Positions 23,787 to 31,954 of a DNA stretch of 64,000 bases are shown one piece after another. Position numbers and translations under genes: made by a program. The DNA is taken from the NCBI RefSeq assembly GCF_900107965.1, contig NZ_FNVU01000013.1:1-64000 (forward strand), read 5' to 3'. Below the pieces are notes generated by a model that was given only the letters and a program-made list of their open reading frames with translations, had not been told where the DNA came from and ran no database searches. Positions within the stretch are counted from its first letter, which is position 1. Every line of letters starts with the position of its first letter. Origin of the DNA: Actinacidiphila yanglinensis (GTDB taxonomy: Bacteria > Actinomycetota > Actinomycetes > Streptomycetales > Streptomycetaceae).

Positions 23787-24431
23787 TCAAGCCCGCGCGC
23801 GGGCGGGTACCTCCCGGGCGAGGGCGATCGTGACGGCACCAAGGAGGCTCCCGGTGGTCCAGCGTTGCCACTTGGCCCATGCCGGGCGGCGCTTGAGCAG
23901 GTCGGCGATCGATCCGGACGCGAGAACGATCAGCGCGTTCACGGTGAGACCCACCGTGATCTGCACGGCGCCGAGGGTGAACCCCTGTGCCGTGGTGTGG
24001 CCGCGTGCGGGATCGATGAACTGCGGGATGAGCGCGAGGTACAGGATGGCGACCTTCGGGTTGAGCAGGTTGGTGATCAGCCCCATCCGCATCAGCCTCG
24101 CGTACGAGTCGCGTGGGAGGCCGCGCGGCTCGAACAACCCGCGGCCTCCCTGCCTGAGCGCCTGCCAGGCCAGGAAGGCGAGGTAGACCACGCCGACAGC
24201 TTTGAAGCCGATGTACAACCACGGGACGGCGACGAAGACCACCGCCAACCCCACGTTGGCCAAGGTCATGTACACGAGGAAGCCCAGTGCGGTCCCGACC
24301 AGCGAGACGAGCCCGGCCGCGCGGCCCTGGCTGACGCTCCGAGACACCAGGTACACCATGTTCGGGCCCGGCGTCAGTGCCATTCCCAGTTCGACCAGGG
24401 CCATTCCGCCGGCTGCCGCCGATGAGATCAT
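23787..24431 (-). CDS. LysE/RhtB-family amino-acid exporter
   Basis: A 214-residue membrane protein with about six helices, opening GMALTPGPNMVYLVSRSVSQ, the LysE/RhtB signature; GLITNLLNPKVAILYLALIP in the middle is equally typical. It exports amino acids or similar compounds. ATG 24431 has GGTGGTG upstream; ATG 24446 would add five residues. It lies downstream of the phosphotransferase gene on the same strand with a gap of about 95 bp. Confidence 0.9.
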   Translation of the reverse strand: MISSAAAGGMALVELGMALTPGPNMVYLVSRSVSQGRAAGLVSLVGTALGFLVYMTLANVGLAVVFVAVPWLYIGFKAVGVVYLAFLAWQALRQGGRGLFEPRGLPRDSYARLMRMGLITNLLNPKVAILYLALIPQFIDPARGHTTAQGFTLGAVQITVGLTVNALIVLASGSIADLLKRRPAWAKWQRWTTGSLLGAVTIALAREVPARARA

Positions 24432-24526
24432 CACACGCACCACCATGTCAGACGCTGCGCAAGGAGCGACCCGGCGTCCGGCCGGCGGTGCTCCCCCCGC
24501 TGTGACGGCGCGCGCCCCGCGCACCC

Positions 24527-25270
24527 TCACATCCGGGATCTCAGCACGTCGACCTCGCAGCCCGGCGCGAACGGGTCGAACCCGTGGTCGGCCAGCCAGC
24601 GGACGTTCAGCAGGCTGCGCAACGACCACCACGCGCGGATCATGTCGAGGTCGACGTCGGTGCCGTAGCCGGCGATGAGGTCGCCCACGCGTTCCTCGTG
24701 TCCGAGCGTCAGGGTGGCGAGGTCGAACAGGGCATCACCCGGGCCCGCTTCGGACCAGTCGATGATGCCGGTGACCTCGTCACCGTCGACGAAGATGTGG
24801 GTGATCTGCAGGTCCCCGTGCGTGAACCTCGGTGTCCACGGCCGGAGCGCGGCCTCGGCGACCTGGCGGTTGCGGGTGACCAGGTCGGCGGGGAGGACGC
24901 CGTCCGTCACGAGCCGCTCGCACTCGTGGTCGAGATCCGCCGCCAACTCGTCGAGGTCCTTTCCCCGGCGGGGCCAGGGCGGCAACGGCGCGTCGTGCAA
25001 CGTGCGGACGGCGGCACCCGCCGCGGCCCACGCCGCCGGGGACGCGGTCGACGGCTCGCCGAGGCGGCCGAGTGCCGTCCCCGCGACCGCGGCGATCGCG
25101 AGCACAGGCGGCTTGCGCCACAGCACTTCCGGGGTCGGGACCGGTACGAGGGCCATCGCCGCGACCTCGACGTCGAGGCGTGCCTGATCGCTGTCCACCT
25201 TCAGGAACACGTCGCCCACGCGCAGGGTCGCGCGCTCGGAATGGGCGACGACGACTTCGACCTCATCCAT
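24527..25270 (-). CDS. Aminoglycoside-phosphotransferase-fold kinase
   Basis: A 247-residue APH-family kinase. The catalytic loop FTHGDLQITHIFV and metal-binding IDWSEAGPGD are intact. This fold includes antibiotic kinases, choline kinases and macrolide or hydroxyurea phosphotransferases. The reading FTHGDLQITH is closer to small-molecule kinases of unknown substrate than to classical aminoglycoside enzymes. It is cytoplasmic. Nothing adjacent identifies the substrate; a resistance role is possible but unproven. Confidence 0.88.
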   Translation of the reverse strand: MDEVEVVVAHSERATLRVGDVFLKVDSDQARLDVEVAAMALVPVPTPEVLWRKPPVLAIAAVAGTALGRLGEPSTASPAAWAAAGAAVRTLHDAPLPPWPRRGKDLDELAADLDHECERLVTDGVLPADLVTRNRQVAEAALRPWTPRFTHGDLQITHIFVDGDEVTGIIDWSEAGPGDALFDLATLTLGHEERVGDLIAGYGTDVDLDMIRAWWSLRSLLNVRWLADHGFDPFAPGCEVDVLRSRM

Positions 25271-25388
25271 GGGCGACCAGTATTCCGGGCATGACCGTCC
25301 GCGTCGCCGGGTTTGTCGCGTACGATCCCGCGGCCAGGTCCAACCCCCTACCCCTGCGCGGCGTTCCCGTGCATCCGACCGGTGGAGC

Positions 25389-26189
25389 TCAACCCCACCC
25401 GTCCAGATTCCGTTCGAACCTGGCGAGTTCCGTTCGGGCCTGTGCCCTCGCCTGCTCGATAGTCGGCCGTCGGAATCTGCCGCGGCGGATCTCGGCGGCC
25501 CGGTTCTCCAGCCATCTGCGCTTGCCCTCGCGCCCGCCGAGGGTGGAGCCGAGACTCAAACAGCAGGAGGCGCCAGGCAACCGGGGTCCGTCGTCCCACT
25601 GGAGCGAACGGCTGTCCCCGCTGCGCGACGCGGCGTTCAGGGCCTTGGCGAAGGCAGCGGCATAGGCGGGCTGATCCTCGCACCGGCCGGTGTGGGCCGG
25701 CTTGGGGGGACCGTACGTGGGCAGGGCCATCTGCCTCCGGTCGTGCTCGGGAACCTCCGCGCCCACGGCCCGGTCGATCGCCTGCGGACGGCCGTCCCCG
25801 ACGGCGTTCCTGACCCACCATTCGGCGTCGGTGAGCCGGCGCAGGGCGTCCAGCACGCCCGGGGGGATCGCGTTGCCCCAGCGTTTGCCCACCAGCTCGG
25901 CCCTGATCCTGGTGGCCGCGCGGCGGGCCTGCTCGGTGCCTCCGGTCATCGCCGGGAGGGGGTTCCGTTCGGCGAGCGCGGCGTCGATACGGTCCCGGTT
26001 GTCGATCCACCACCGGGCCGAGGTCAGTCGGGCCAGCACCGCCCGGGTGGCATCGTCGGCGGCACCGGTCCCCCGGCCGCCCCATCGTGCGCGGACATAG
26101 CGTTCGCGGATGTCCGAGGCCCACGACACCTGCCGCGGGCTGCCGCCACTGATAGGGGGTAACGCGGTGGAACGCTGCCGCTCAGTCAC
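25389..26189 (-). CDS. Hypothetical protein with repeated Trp-Trp helical motif
   Basis: A 266-residue protein I do not recognise. Two similar helical units are visible: LARLTSARWWIDNRDRI (about 58-74) and LRRLTDAEWWVRNAVGD (about 115-131), each LxRLTxAxWWxxN. A third weaker unit, KRRWLENRAAEIRRGRF, lies near 225. The C-terminus is Arg/Ala-rich and predicted helical. There is no signal peptide or membrane segment. GTG 26189 is chosen because GGAAGGGGCGA lies just upstream. It is divergent from the 26356 gene, with a CATGATG-TG-CATCATG palindrome between them. Confidence 0.65.
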   Translation of the reverse strand: MTERQRSTALPPISGGSPRQVSWASDIRERYVRARWGGRGTGAADDATRAVLARLTSARWWIDNRDRIDAALAERNPLPAMTGGTEQARRAATRIRAELVGKRWGNAIPPGVLDALRRLTDAEWWVRNAVGDGRPQAIDRAVGAEVPEHDRRQMALPTYGPPKPAHTGRCEDQPAYAAAFAKALNAASRSGDSRSLQWDDGPRLPGASCCLSLGSTLGGREGKRRWLENRAAEIRRGRFRRPTIEQARAQARTELARFERNLDGWG

Positions 26190-26320
26190 AACTCGCCCCT
26201 TCCGCACGCCAGTTGGGCGGCACATTATTCCAGTCGCGCGCCGTCCGTGGTGGTGAAGCCGGCGAACCCCGGGTCGTCGTACGGAGGGGCCGAAGCTCTG
26301 ACGAGACGTCCGGGGCCTGG

Positions 26321-26336
26321 CATGATGTGCATCATG
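26321..26336. promoter_or_regulatory. Palindrome CATGATG-TG-CATCATG
   Basis: Perfect 7-bp arms around TG, 20 bp before ATG 26356 and within the divergent intergenic region. It is an operator candidate. Confidence 0.4.
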
Positions 26337-26355
26337 ACGCAGACCCGAAAGGCCG

Positions 26356-26784
26356 ATGGCGCGTAAGCCGCCCGGCGCCATCCGTGCTCAGCGATGGCCG
26401 TCCCGCAGTGATGCTGTCCCTGTCCGCCAGGTTCCGGGCGTTTCTCGCCGAACCAAGGCATCCATCGATCGCCTCGAAGCCAGATATCTCTGGCGTGGTG
26501 CTGTCGCCGAGGCCCTGCACCAGTACGAGCGGTTCCTCCGCCGGCCCGGCCGGTATCTCTACCTGCCTGGTGACTACTGTCCCTGCTGCGATCCGACGGA
26601 GGCCCGGGACGTCCTCGCAGAAGCGCTCCGGCGAATTCCGCCTGTGGCCGGGGCGGGGCTCCGCAAGAAAGTCACCGCGCTGGATGCGGAGTTCCTTCGG
26701 CGCACTCTGCCCGATCCCGCGGCGGCGTCTGTCGGTTCATGGCATGCCGAAGCGTGGTGGCGGCAGAGAATCCGGGAGAGGTGA
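26356..26784 (+). CDS. Hypothetical protein with CPCC motif
   Basis: A 142-residue basic protein not matched to a named family. The distinctive region is YCPCCDPTEARDVLAEALRR followed by LDAEFLRRTLPDP and a Trp-rich C-terminus (SWHAEAWWRQR). The CxxC-like CPCC could bind metal. GAAAGG lies 5 nt before ATG 26356. I recall similar small proteins in Streptomyces genomes without known function. It is separated by 95 bp from the convergent 96-residue gene. Confidence 0.65.
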   Translation: MARKPPGAIRAQRWPSRSDAVPVRQVPGVSRRTKASIDRLEARYLWRGAVAEALHQYERFLRRPGRYLYLPGDYCPCCDPTEARDVLAEALRRIPPVAGAGLRKKVTALDAEFLRRTLPDPAAASVGSWHAEAWWRQRIRER

Positions 26785-26879
26785 CCCGTGCTCTGATGCC
26801 AGCAGAGTCCTCTGCCACGCGATTCGTCGCGTGAGAGCGGTGGAACTGCCTCAGGCCCCAGAACCCGCACAGCCGGCAG

Positions 26880-27170
26880 TCAGTCGCCGATGAACCACAG
26901 ATACAGGTGGAGCCCGCGCTCGACGACCCGGCACAGCTCGCGGGCCTCCCCGACCCAGGCACCGTCCAACCCGGAAGGAAGCCGGTCGAGTTCCGACAGC
27001 AGGAGCGGCACCTGCCGTTGGTTGAAGACCGCGTCCCCATACGGCGTCAGGGCCCAGAGCATCGGGAACTCCCCCGGATCCAGATGCGCGAAGCCGGCCG
27101 TCCAATCCACACCGGCTTTGGCGCTGGCCACGACGTTCCTGCTGTCACCACACACCGCCATATTGATCAC
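26880..27170 (-). CDS. Hypothetical protein, 96 residues
   Basis: A small soluble protein containing WTAGFAHLDPGEFPMLWAL, TPYGDAVFNQRQVPLLLSEL and a C-terminal Leu/Trp-rich end. Function unknown; its composition and the intact frame argue that it is a real gene. GTG 27170 is supported by TAGGCT (27182-27177) exactly 6 nt upstream, the leaderless promoter pattern; ATG 27161 is the alternative start. Confidence 0.7.
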   Translation of the reverse strand: MINMAVCGDSRNVVASAKAGVDWTAGFAHLDPGEFPMLWALTPYGDAVFNQRQVPLLLSELDRLPSGLDGAWVGEARELCRVVERGLHLYLWFIGD

Positions 27171-27219
27171 CCGCCGAGCCTATCGGCGCCCACCGCGGCC
27201 CACGAAGGGATTACCTACC

Positions 27220-27330
27220 GTGACGTTTCCCCAGTGGCTGGAGGCGTGGCTCGATGAGCGTCTGAGCCCCGATTTCATGGTGGCACTCGAACTGCGGGAA
27301 GAGTCGTGGTTCCGACCCTTGCGGGGTTGA
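27220..27330 (+). CDS. Possible 36-residue small protein
   Basis: GTG 27220 opens a frame reading TFPQWLEAWLDERLSPDF, then MVALELREESWFRPLRG, then stop. GAAGGGA lies 9 nt upstream. The composition (acidic, Trp-rich amphipathic helix) is protein-like and unlike the usual shadow ORFs. It may be a genuine small protein or the N-terminus of a gene that has lost its 3' part. The following 144 bp to 27474 hold nothing I can support. Confidence 0.35.
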   Translation: MTFPQWLEAWLDERLSPDFMVALELREESWFRPLRG

Positions 27331-27474
27331 CCAACTAACAGCGGGAACTCGACGGACTCATCCGCACGCTCGCTCCGTCCGACGCCGCCCTCAGATGAGG
27401 GGCACGGGCGGGCAGGTCCTGGGCTGTCGCGGCCACCGCGCCGAGAGGCGGAGCTGCCGCACGGCCGACGCCGG

Positions 27475-28365
27475 TCAGCGGGTTTCGACGGTGACCGGGC
27501 GGACGTGGTCGGAGGGCGTGGGGTGCGGTGGGGCGCCGCCTTCGCCGAACCGAACCAGTGCGAGTGCGCCGAGGACGGCGAGGCCGTAGCCCGCCACCCC
27601 CAGCGGAGCGAGGCCGGGGCGGGTGCGGTCGCCGAGCGCCACCACGCCCACGATCGCGGGGCCGAACGTCTCGCCGAGCACCATGGCCGTGGTCGCGATG
27701 GTCACCGAGCCGTGTTGCAGGGCCGAAGTGAACAGCAGAAAGGCCGCGCCGCCGGCCAGCAGCACGGCGTACGTCGCCGGGTTGGACACGATCGCGCCGG
27801 GCGACAGATGGGGTATGAGCCGTACAGCCAGCGTCACCACGCCGAAGCCCAGGCCCGCGCCCAGCCCGAGAGCGGCTGACCGGGCACGGCGGCGGGGCAG
27901 CCGACCCGCGGCCAGCCCTGCGACCAGCGTGAGCCCGGCGGCGACGAGCGTGCCCCAGCGCAGGGCGGGCGTCCCGGACCCGTGCCCCCCGCTGCCGGAA
28001 GCCGCCGCGAGCAGCCCCAGACCGAGGCACACCACGGCCACCGCGGCCCACTCCACTCGCCCGAATGACGTCTGGAGCATCCGAGACGCCACGACGGCCG
28101 TCACGGCGAGGCTCGATGCCAGCGCCGCGCCGACCGCGTAGATCGGGATCGTACGCAGGGCGACCAGCTCCAGTCCGAATCCCGCCGTGTCAAGGCACAG
28201 GCCGAGCACGTACCAACCCTCGCCCATCACGCGTGCGACGTGGCGGGCGTCGACGCCCGCCGTCCCCACCCCGCCCGCCGTACTCCGCGCGGCGACCGCC
28301 TGGAACACCGACGCCGTCCCGAAGCACATCGCCGCGCCCAGCGCGCACACCAATCCAACGAGCAC
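27475..28365 (-). CDS. EamA/DMT-like multi-pass membrane protein
   Basis: A 296-residue protein with about nine or ten hydrophobic helices arranged as two repeats of a DMT-type transporter. It opens LVGLVCALGAAMCFGTASVF, and VLGETFGPAIVGVVALGDRT in the second half matches the EamA pattern. It probably moves a small metabolite; no substrate is suggested by the context. GTG 28365 is supported by TAGAGT (28377-28372) six nt upstream, a leaderless promoter. Confidence 0.85.
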   Translation of the reverse strand: MLVGLVCALGAAMCFGTASVFQAVAARSTAGGVGTAGVDARHVARVMGEGWYVLGLCLDTAGFGLELVALRTIPIYAVGAALASSLAVTAVVASRMLQTSFGRVEWAAVAVVCLGLGLLAAASGSGGHGSGTPALRWGTLVAAGLTLVAGLAAGRLPRRRARSAALGLGAGLGFGVVTLAVRLIPHLSPGAIVSNPATYAVLLAGGAAFLLFTSALQHGSVTIATTAMVLGETFGPAIVGVVALGDRTRPGLAPLGVAGYGLAVLGALALVRFGEGGAPPHPTPSDHVRPVTVETR

Positions 28366-28605
28366 ATCGCGACTCTACAGTCCCGGTCCCCCGCGCCCTG
28401 ACCGCAACCAGTCTCCGCTCCACCTTCGCAGGGGAGGCCGAGCCACGCCTCCCGCGCCCGCGAGGCAGCAGCCGACGACCGCTGACCACCGGGCCCAGGC
28501 CGGTGATGTGTTCGGCGATGACCGCGCACACGATCAACCGCATCCGGTGGAAGAGCATGAGCGGAAGGACCAAGGACCGGGCGCACCCCGTCCGCGTGCC
28601 GTCGA

Positions 28606-28611
28606 TACGAT
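28606..28611 (+). promoter_or_regulatory. -10 box of near-leaderless peptidase promoter
   Basis: TACGAT lies 7 nt before ATG 28619, so the transcript probably starts at or next to the start codon. Confidence 0.45.
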
Positions 28612-28618
28612 CAACGCC

Positions 28619-29359
28619 ATGACCGCATCAGAACCCACCATCGTCGCCACCTCCGGCGGGCACCGTGTCGGAGGACGCACCCGGGTGGAGTTCGATGCCC
28701 TGGTGCATCACGCGGTCGACCTCTCCGGGGTGCACGGCCGGCGCCCACGCGTCATGTACGTCGGGACCGCGATCGGGGACGCCGAGCACTTCACGGCCCG
28801 TATGGGCGAGGCGGCCCGGGTCGCGGGATTCGAGCTGACACCACTGCACCTGTTCCCCATGCCCAACGTGGAGGACGTCGAGGGAGCGGTGCTGGATCAG
28901 GATGTCGTCTGGGTGATGGGCGGCTCGGTGGCCAATCTGCTGGCGGTGTGGCGCGTGCACGGCCTGGACCGGATCATGCGCCGCGCCTGGCAGGAAGGCG
29001 TCGTGCTGAGCGGCGTCAGCGCGGGATCCCTGTGCTGGTTCGAAGGCGGCACGACCGACTCGTTCGGGCCGGAGCTGCGCCCGTTGACGAACGGTCTCGC
29101 TCTCCTGCCCTACGGCAACGGCGTGCACTACGACGTGGACGAGGGGCGGCGGCCGCTGATCCACCGGCTCGTCGCGGACGGCACCCTGCCGACCGCGCAC
29201 TGCACGGATGACGGAGTGGGCCTGGTCTACCGGGGAACGGACCTCGTGGAGGCGGTGGCCGAGGTTCCGGGCAAGGGCGCCTACCTGGTCAGGCGGGAGG
29301 GCGACCGGGCGGTGGAGGAACGCGTCGAGCCCCGCAGGCTGCCGTCGCCCACCCGCTGA
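28619..29359 (+). CDS. Peptidase E-like (S51 family) protein
   Basis: A 246-residue class-I glutamine-amidotransferase-like hydrolase. The nucleophile elbow LSGVSAGSLCWF (Ser, about 130) and VMGGSVANLLA (about 100) match S51 peptidases (dipeptidase E, cyanophycinase). PepE cleaves Asp-X dipeptides in the cytoplasm. It stands alone, convergent with the VOC protein gene 23 bp away. Sequence and length fit the actinobacterial PepE-like proteins. Confidence 0.9.
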   Translation: MTASEPTIVATSGGHRVGGRTRVEFDALVHHAVDLSGVHGRRPRVMYVGTAIGDAEHFTARMGEAARVAGFELTPLHLFPMPNVEDVEGAVLDQDVVWVMGGSVANLLAVWRVHGLDRIMRRAWQEGVVLSGVSAGSLCWFEGGTTDSFGPELRPLTNGLALLPYGNGVHYDVDEGRRPLIHRLVADGTLPTAHCTDDGVGLVYRGTDLVEAVAEVPGKGAYLVRREGDRAVEERVEPRRLPSPTR

Positions 29360-29382
29360 CGGCGGCCCGCGAGGAACCCACC

Positions 29383-29760
29383 TCAACCCTTCGCGCGCTC
29401 CGCAGCGCTGCGCTCCACGCAGAACTCGTTGCCCTCCGGGTCGCACAGCGTCGCCCACCCGGTGCCGTCGGGCCTGCGGTGATCCCCCTGGAGCGTGGCG
29501 CCGAGGGAGAGCAGACGCTCGACCTCCTCGTCCCGGGTGCGGTCCTCGGGCCGCAGATCCATGTGCACACGGTTCTTCACCGACTTGCGGTCCTCGACCC
29601 TGACGAACAGGAGGGTGGCCGCCGCCGTCGTGACGGTGGCCTCCGGGTCACCGGCGAAGTCGTCGTCGGCCAGCGTGCCGTCAAGGGCCCGGGCCCAGAA
29701 ACCCGCGAGAACGAAGGGGTCGGCGGCGTCGACCGTGACATGGCGGATCGAAGAACTCAT
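29383..29760 (-). CDS. VOC-superfamily (glyoxalase-like) protein
   Basis: A 125-residue protein of paired beta-alpha-beta-beta-beta units. It opens IRHVTVDAADPFVLAGFWAR and ends WATLCDPEGNEFCV, both typical of the glyoxalase/bleomycin-resistance/dioxygenase fold; RVHMDLRP gives a metal-ligand-type His in the middle. Activity is unknown; many such proteins bind or modify small electrophiles. It is convergent with the peptidase gene. Confidence 0.88.
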   Translation of the reverse strand: MSSSIRHVTVDAADPFVLAGFWARALDGTLADDDFAGDPEATVTTAAATLLFVRVEDRKSVKNRVHMDLRPEDRTRDEEVERLLSLGATLQGDHRRPDGTGWATLCDPEGNEFCVERSAAERAKG

Positions 29761-29811
29761 GCCCGAAGACGATCACGAATGCTCTCTTTCGTCCAGCGGC
29801 CATCAGCGCCG

Positions 29812-30738
29812 TCACCCGGCTCCGCCACGATGCGCCACGATCTCCGCGACCACGTCCGCCAGCGGCGTCGCGGCCACGCCGAGCAACCCGCGGGTCTCCG
29901 CGCTGTCCAGCACCGCCGGCCGCTCGACCATGTAGAGCATTTCCGCGACCTCCGCGACCACCGGGTCGGCCTGCGCGAGAGCCGCGAACCGCTCCTGCGT
30001 CATCGCGACCAGAGCGGGCCCGGTGCCCGCGGCCTCGGCGAGGATCCCGGTGAGCCGGCGCAGCGAGACGTCGGCGGTGCTGGGCACGTGCCAGGCGCGC
30101 CCCCAGGACGCCTCGCTCTCGCCGGCCGCGACCGCCGTGCGGGCGGTGTCGACGGTGTACGTCCAGGAGTGGGGTGCGTCCAGGTCGGCCGGGAAGAACG
30201 TCGCGTCCGCTCCGGCGAGCACCGCCGGCTGCACGGTGAGGGAGTAGTACGAGACCGCCCCGGGACCGAGGAAGTCGTGCGCGCGCACCTCGGTCGCACG
30301 CACCCGCCCGGCGTCGTTCGCCGCTTTGGCGTCCTGCCACATGCGGGCGCGTACCCGGCCCTTGGCGGTGGTGGCCGCCAGCGGCAGGTCCTCGGTCATC
30401 GGGCCGTCGACCGGGCCGTATCCGTAGGCGTTGCCGACCATCACGTAGTCCGCGCCGGTCCGGCTCGCGGCCGCCAGCAGCGAACCGGCCAGCGGCGGCC
30501 ACAGTTCGGGCCAGCGGTCGTAGGGCGGCATCGCGCAGTTGTAGAGGGTCTGCGCGCCGCGGGCGATCCCGATGAGCGCCGCGGTGTCGGTGGCGTCGGC
30601 GCGCACCGTCTCCACACCCGGGTGGTCGGGTCCGGTCCCCCGGCGGCTGACCAGCCGGACCCGGTGACCGGCCTCGGCCAGCAGCAGTGCGGTGGGAACT
30701 CCGGTGGCCCCGGCTCCGACGACGACCTTCAGCGGCAT
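29812..30738 (-). CDS. NAD-dependent epimerase/dehydratase-like protein
   Basis: A 308-residue extended-SDR protein. GAGATGVPTALLLAEAGH is the nucleotide-binding loop. GNAYGYGP lies where the catalytic YxxxK Tyr would be expected, but the exact YxxxK is not preserved, so redox activity is uncertain. ATG 30738 has GAGGAG upstream. It is divergent from the GlxA-type AraC regulator, which may control it. Confidence 0.85.
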   Translation of the reverse strand: MPLKVVVGAGATGVPTALLLAEAGHRVRLVSRRGTGPDHPGVETVRADATDTAALIGIARGAQTLYNCAMPPYDRWPELWPPLAGSLLAAASRTGADYVMVGNAYGYGPVDGPMTEDLPLAATTAKGRVRARMWQDAKAANDAGRVRATEVRAHDFLGPGAVSYYSLTVQPAVLAGADATFFPADLDAPHSWTYTVDTARTAVAAGESEASWGRAWHVPSTADVSLRRLTGILAEAAGTGPALVAMTQERFAALAQADPVVAEVAEMLYMVERPAVLDSAETRGLLGVAATPLADVVAEIVAHRGGAG

Positions 30739-30803
30739 GGCAACTCCTCGTACGGGGACGGCGGCCTGGTGGCCGGCCTCCATCGTCGGGCGCGCCCGCG
30801 CCG

Positions 30804-30809
30804 TACAGT
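30804..30809 (+). promoter_or_regulatory. -10 box upstream of the AraC-family gene
   Basis: TACAGT matches TANNNT; the predicted start near 30816 leaves a leader of about 30 nt before ATG 30846. Confidence 0.35.
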
Positions 30810-30845
30810 AGTGGCCCGAATGCCAAGCAGCCCAAGGATCCGGAC

Positions 30846-31802
30846 ATGCACCGCATCGCCGTCGTCGCCGTGCCGCCGGTGACCGCCTTCGACCTCACCA
30901 TCCCCGAACTGGTCTTCTCCGCCGTGGAGATCGGCGGCGCCCCGGCGTACGACGTGGTGGTGTGCACCGCCGAGCCGGGTGTCCTGGTCACCACCGGCAG
31001 CGTGCGCGTGGTCGTCGACCACGGGCTCGACGCCCTGCGCGGGGCCGACACGGTGATCGTCACCGGGTCCGGCCGGCGCGACGGCTTCGGCCCCGACCTG
31101 CTCGACGCGCTGCGCCGGGCGGCCGGCTCGGGGCGGCGGATCGCGTCGATCTGCACCGGCGCCTTCGCGCTGGCGTCGGCCGGGCTGCTCGACGGGCGGC
31201 CCGCCACGACCTACTGGCCCTACAGCGAGGAGTTCACCCGGCGCTTCCCGCGCGTGGACGTCCGTGCCGGCGTGCTCTACACGGACGACGGAGACGTGTT
31301 CACCTCGGCGGGCGTCGCGGCCGGCCTCGACCTGTGCCTGTACCTGGTCCGCCTCGACCACGGCGCGGCGGTCGCCAACCGCACCGCCCGGCTCGCCGTC
31401 GTGGCACCGGTCCGGCACGGCGGGCAGCGGCAGTTCATCGAGTCACCCGCACCGCCGGAGCAGGGCACCGCCCTCGCCGAGACCCGGGCATGGGCGCTGG
31501 AACGGCTCGGCGACGACCTGACCCTGAAGGACCTGGCCGCGCACGCCCACACCAGCGTGCGCCACCTGACCCGCCGGTTCCGGGCCGAGACCGGGCTGAG
31601 CCCCCTGCAGTGGCTGCTCCACCAGCGCGTCGACCGGGCCAGGGAGCTGCTGGAGTCCACCACGCTGCCGGTGGAACAGGTCGCCCGGCGCAGCGGGTTG
31701 GGCTCGTCGGAGTCGCTGCGGCAGCACTTCGCCAGGAGGGTCGGGGTGTCCCCGACCGCCTACCGCAACGGCTTCGCCCACGCGGTGCCGCCGCCGTCCT
31801 GA
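30846..31802 (+). CDS. GlxA-type AraC regulator (DJ-1/PfpI domain plus HTH)
   Basis: A 318-residue protein. The N-terminal DJ-1/PfpI amidotransferase-like domain has the nucleophile-elbow Cys in SICTGAFALASAGLLDGR near 101-118. The C-terminal AraC double helix-turn-helix carries LTLKDLAAHAHTSVRHLTRR and RRSGLGSSESLRQHFARRVG, ending in SPTAYR. GlxA proteins are ligand-sensing activators. The divergent epimerase-like gene is the best candidate target. Confidence 0.93.
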   Translation: MHRIAVVAVPPVTAFDLTIPELVFSAVEIGGAPAYDVVVCTAEPGVLVTTGSVRVVVDHGLDALRGADTVIVTGSGRRDGFGPDLLDALRRAAGSGRRIASICTGAFALASAGLLDGRPATTYWPYSEEFTRRFPRVDVRAGVLYTDDGDVFTSAGVAAGLDLCLYLVRLDHGAAVANRTARLAVVAPVRHGGQRQFIESPAPPEQGTALAETRAWALERLGDDLTLKDLAAHAHTSVRHLTRRFRAETGLSPLQWLLHQRVDRARELLESTTLPVEQVARRSGLGSSESLRQHFARRVGVSPTAYRNGFAHAVPPPS

Positions 31803-31888
31803 GCCGGGGGGGCGGGCCATGAGCGCGACGCACGCGGCCGGCCCCGGGCCCCCCGATCGCGCCGCCCCTCCCCCGTGCCGGTGCCGCT

Positions 31889-31954
31889 CGTCGCGACGGG
31901 CACCCCCGCCCCCGTCAGCGGGTGACCCCCGTCGCGAAGGGCACCCCGACCCCG
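31889..31954. repeat. Short direct repeat spanning the ssuD-like 3' end
   Basis: The 26 bp at 31889-31914 (begins CGTCGCGACGGGCACCCC) and the 25 bp at 31930-31954 (begins CGTCGCGAAGGGCACCCC) are near-identical. The second encodes the end of the SsuD-like protein (VGVPFATG), and the first lies just past its stop. Confidence 0.5.

Noticed and set aside
24527..25270. Calling the APH-fold kinase an aminoglycoside resistance gene
   Set aside because: The catalytic motifs show only the fold; substrate-pocket similarity to known resistance kinases is not evident and no antibiotic cluster adjoins.
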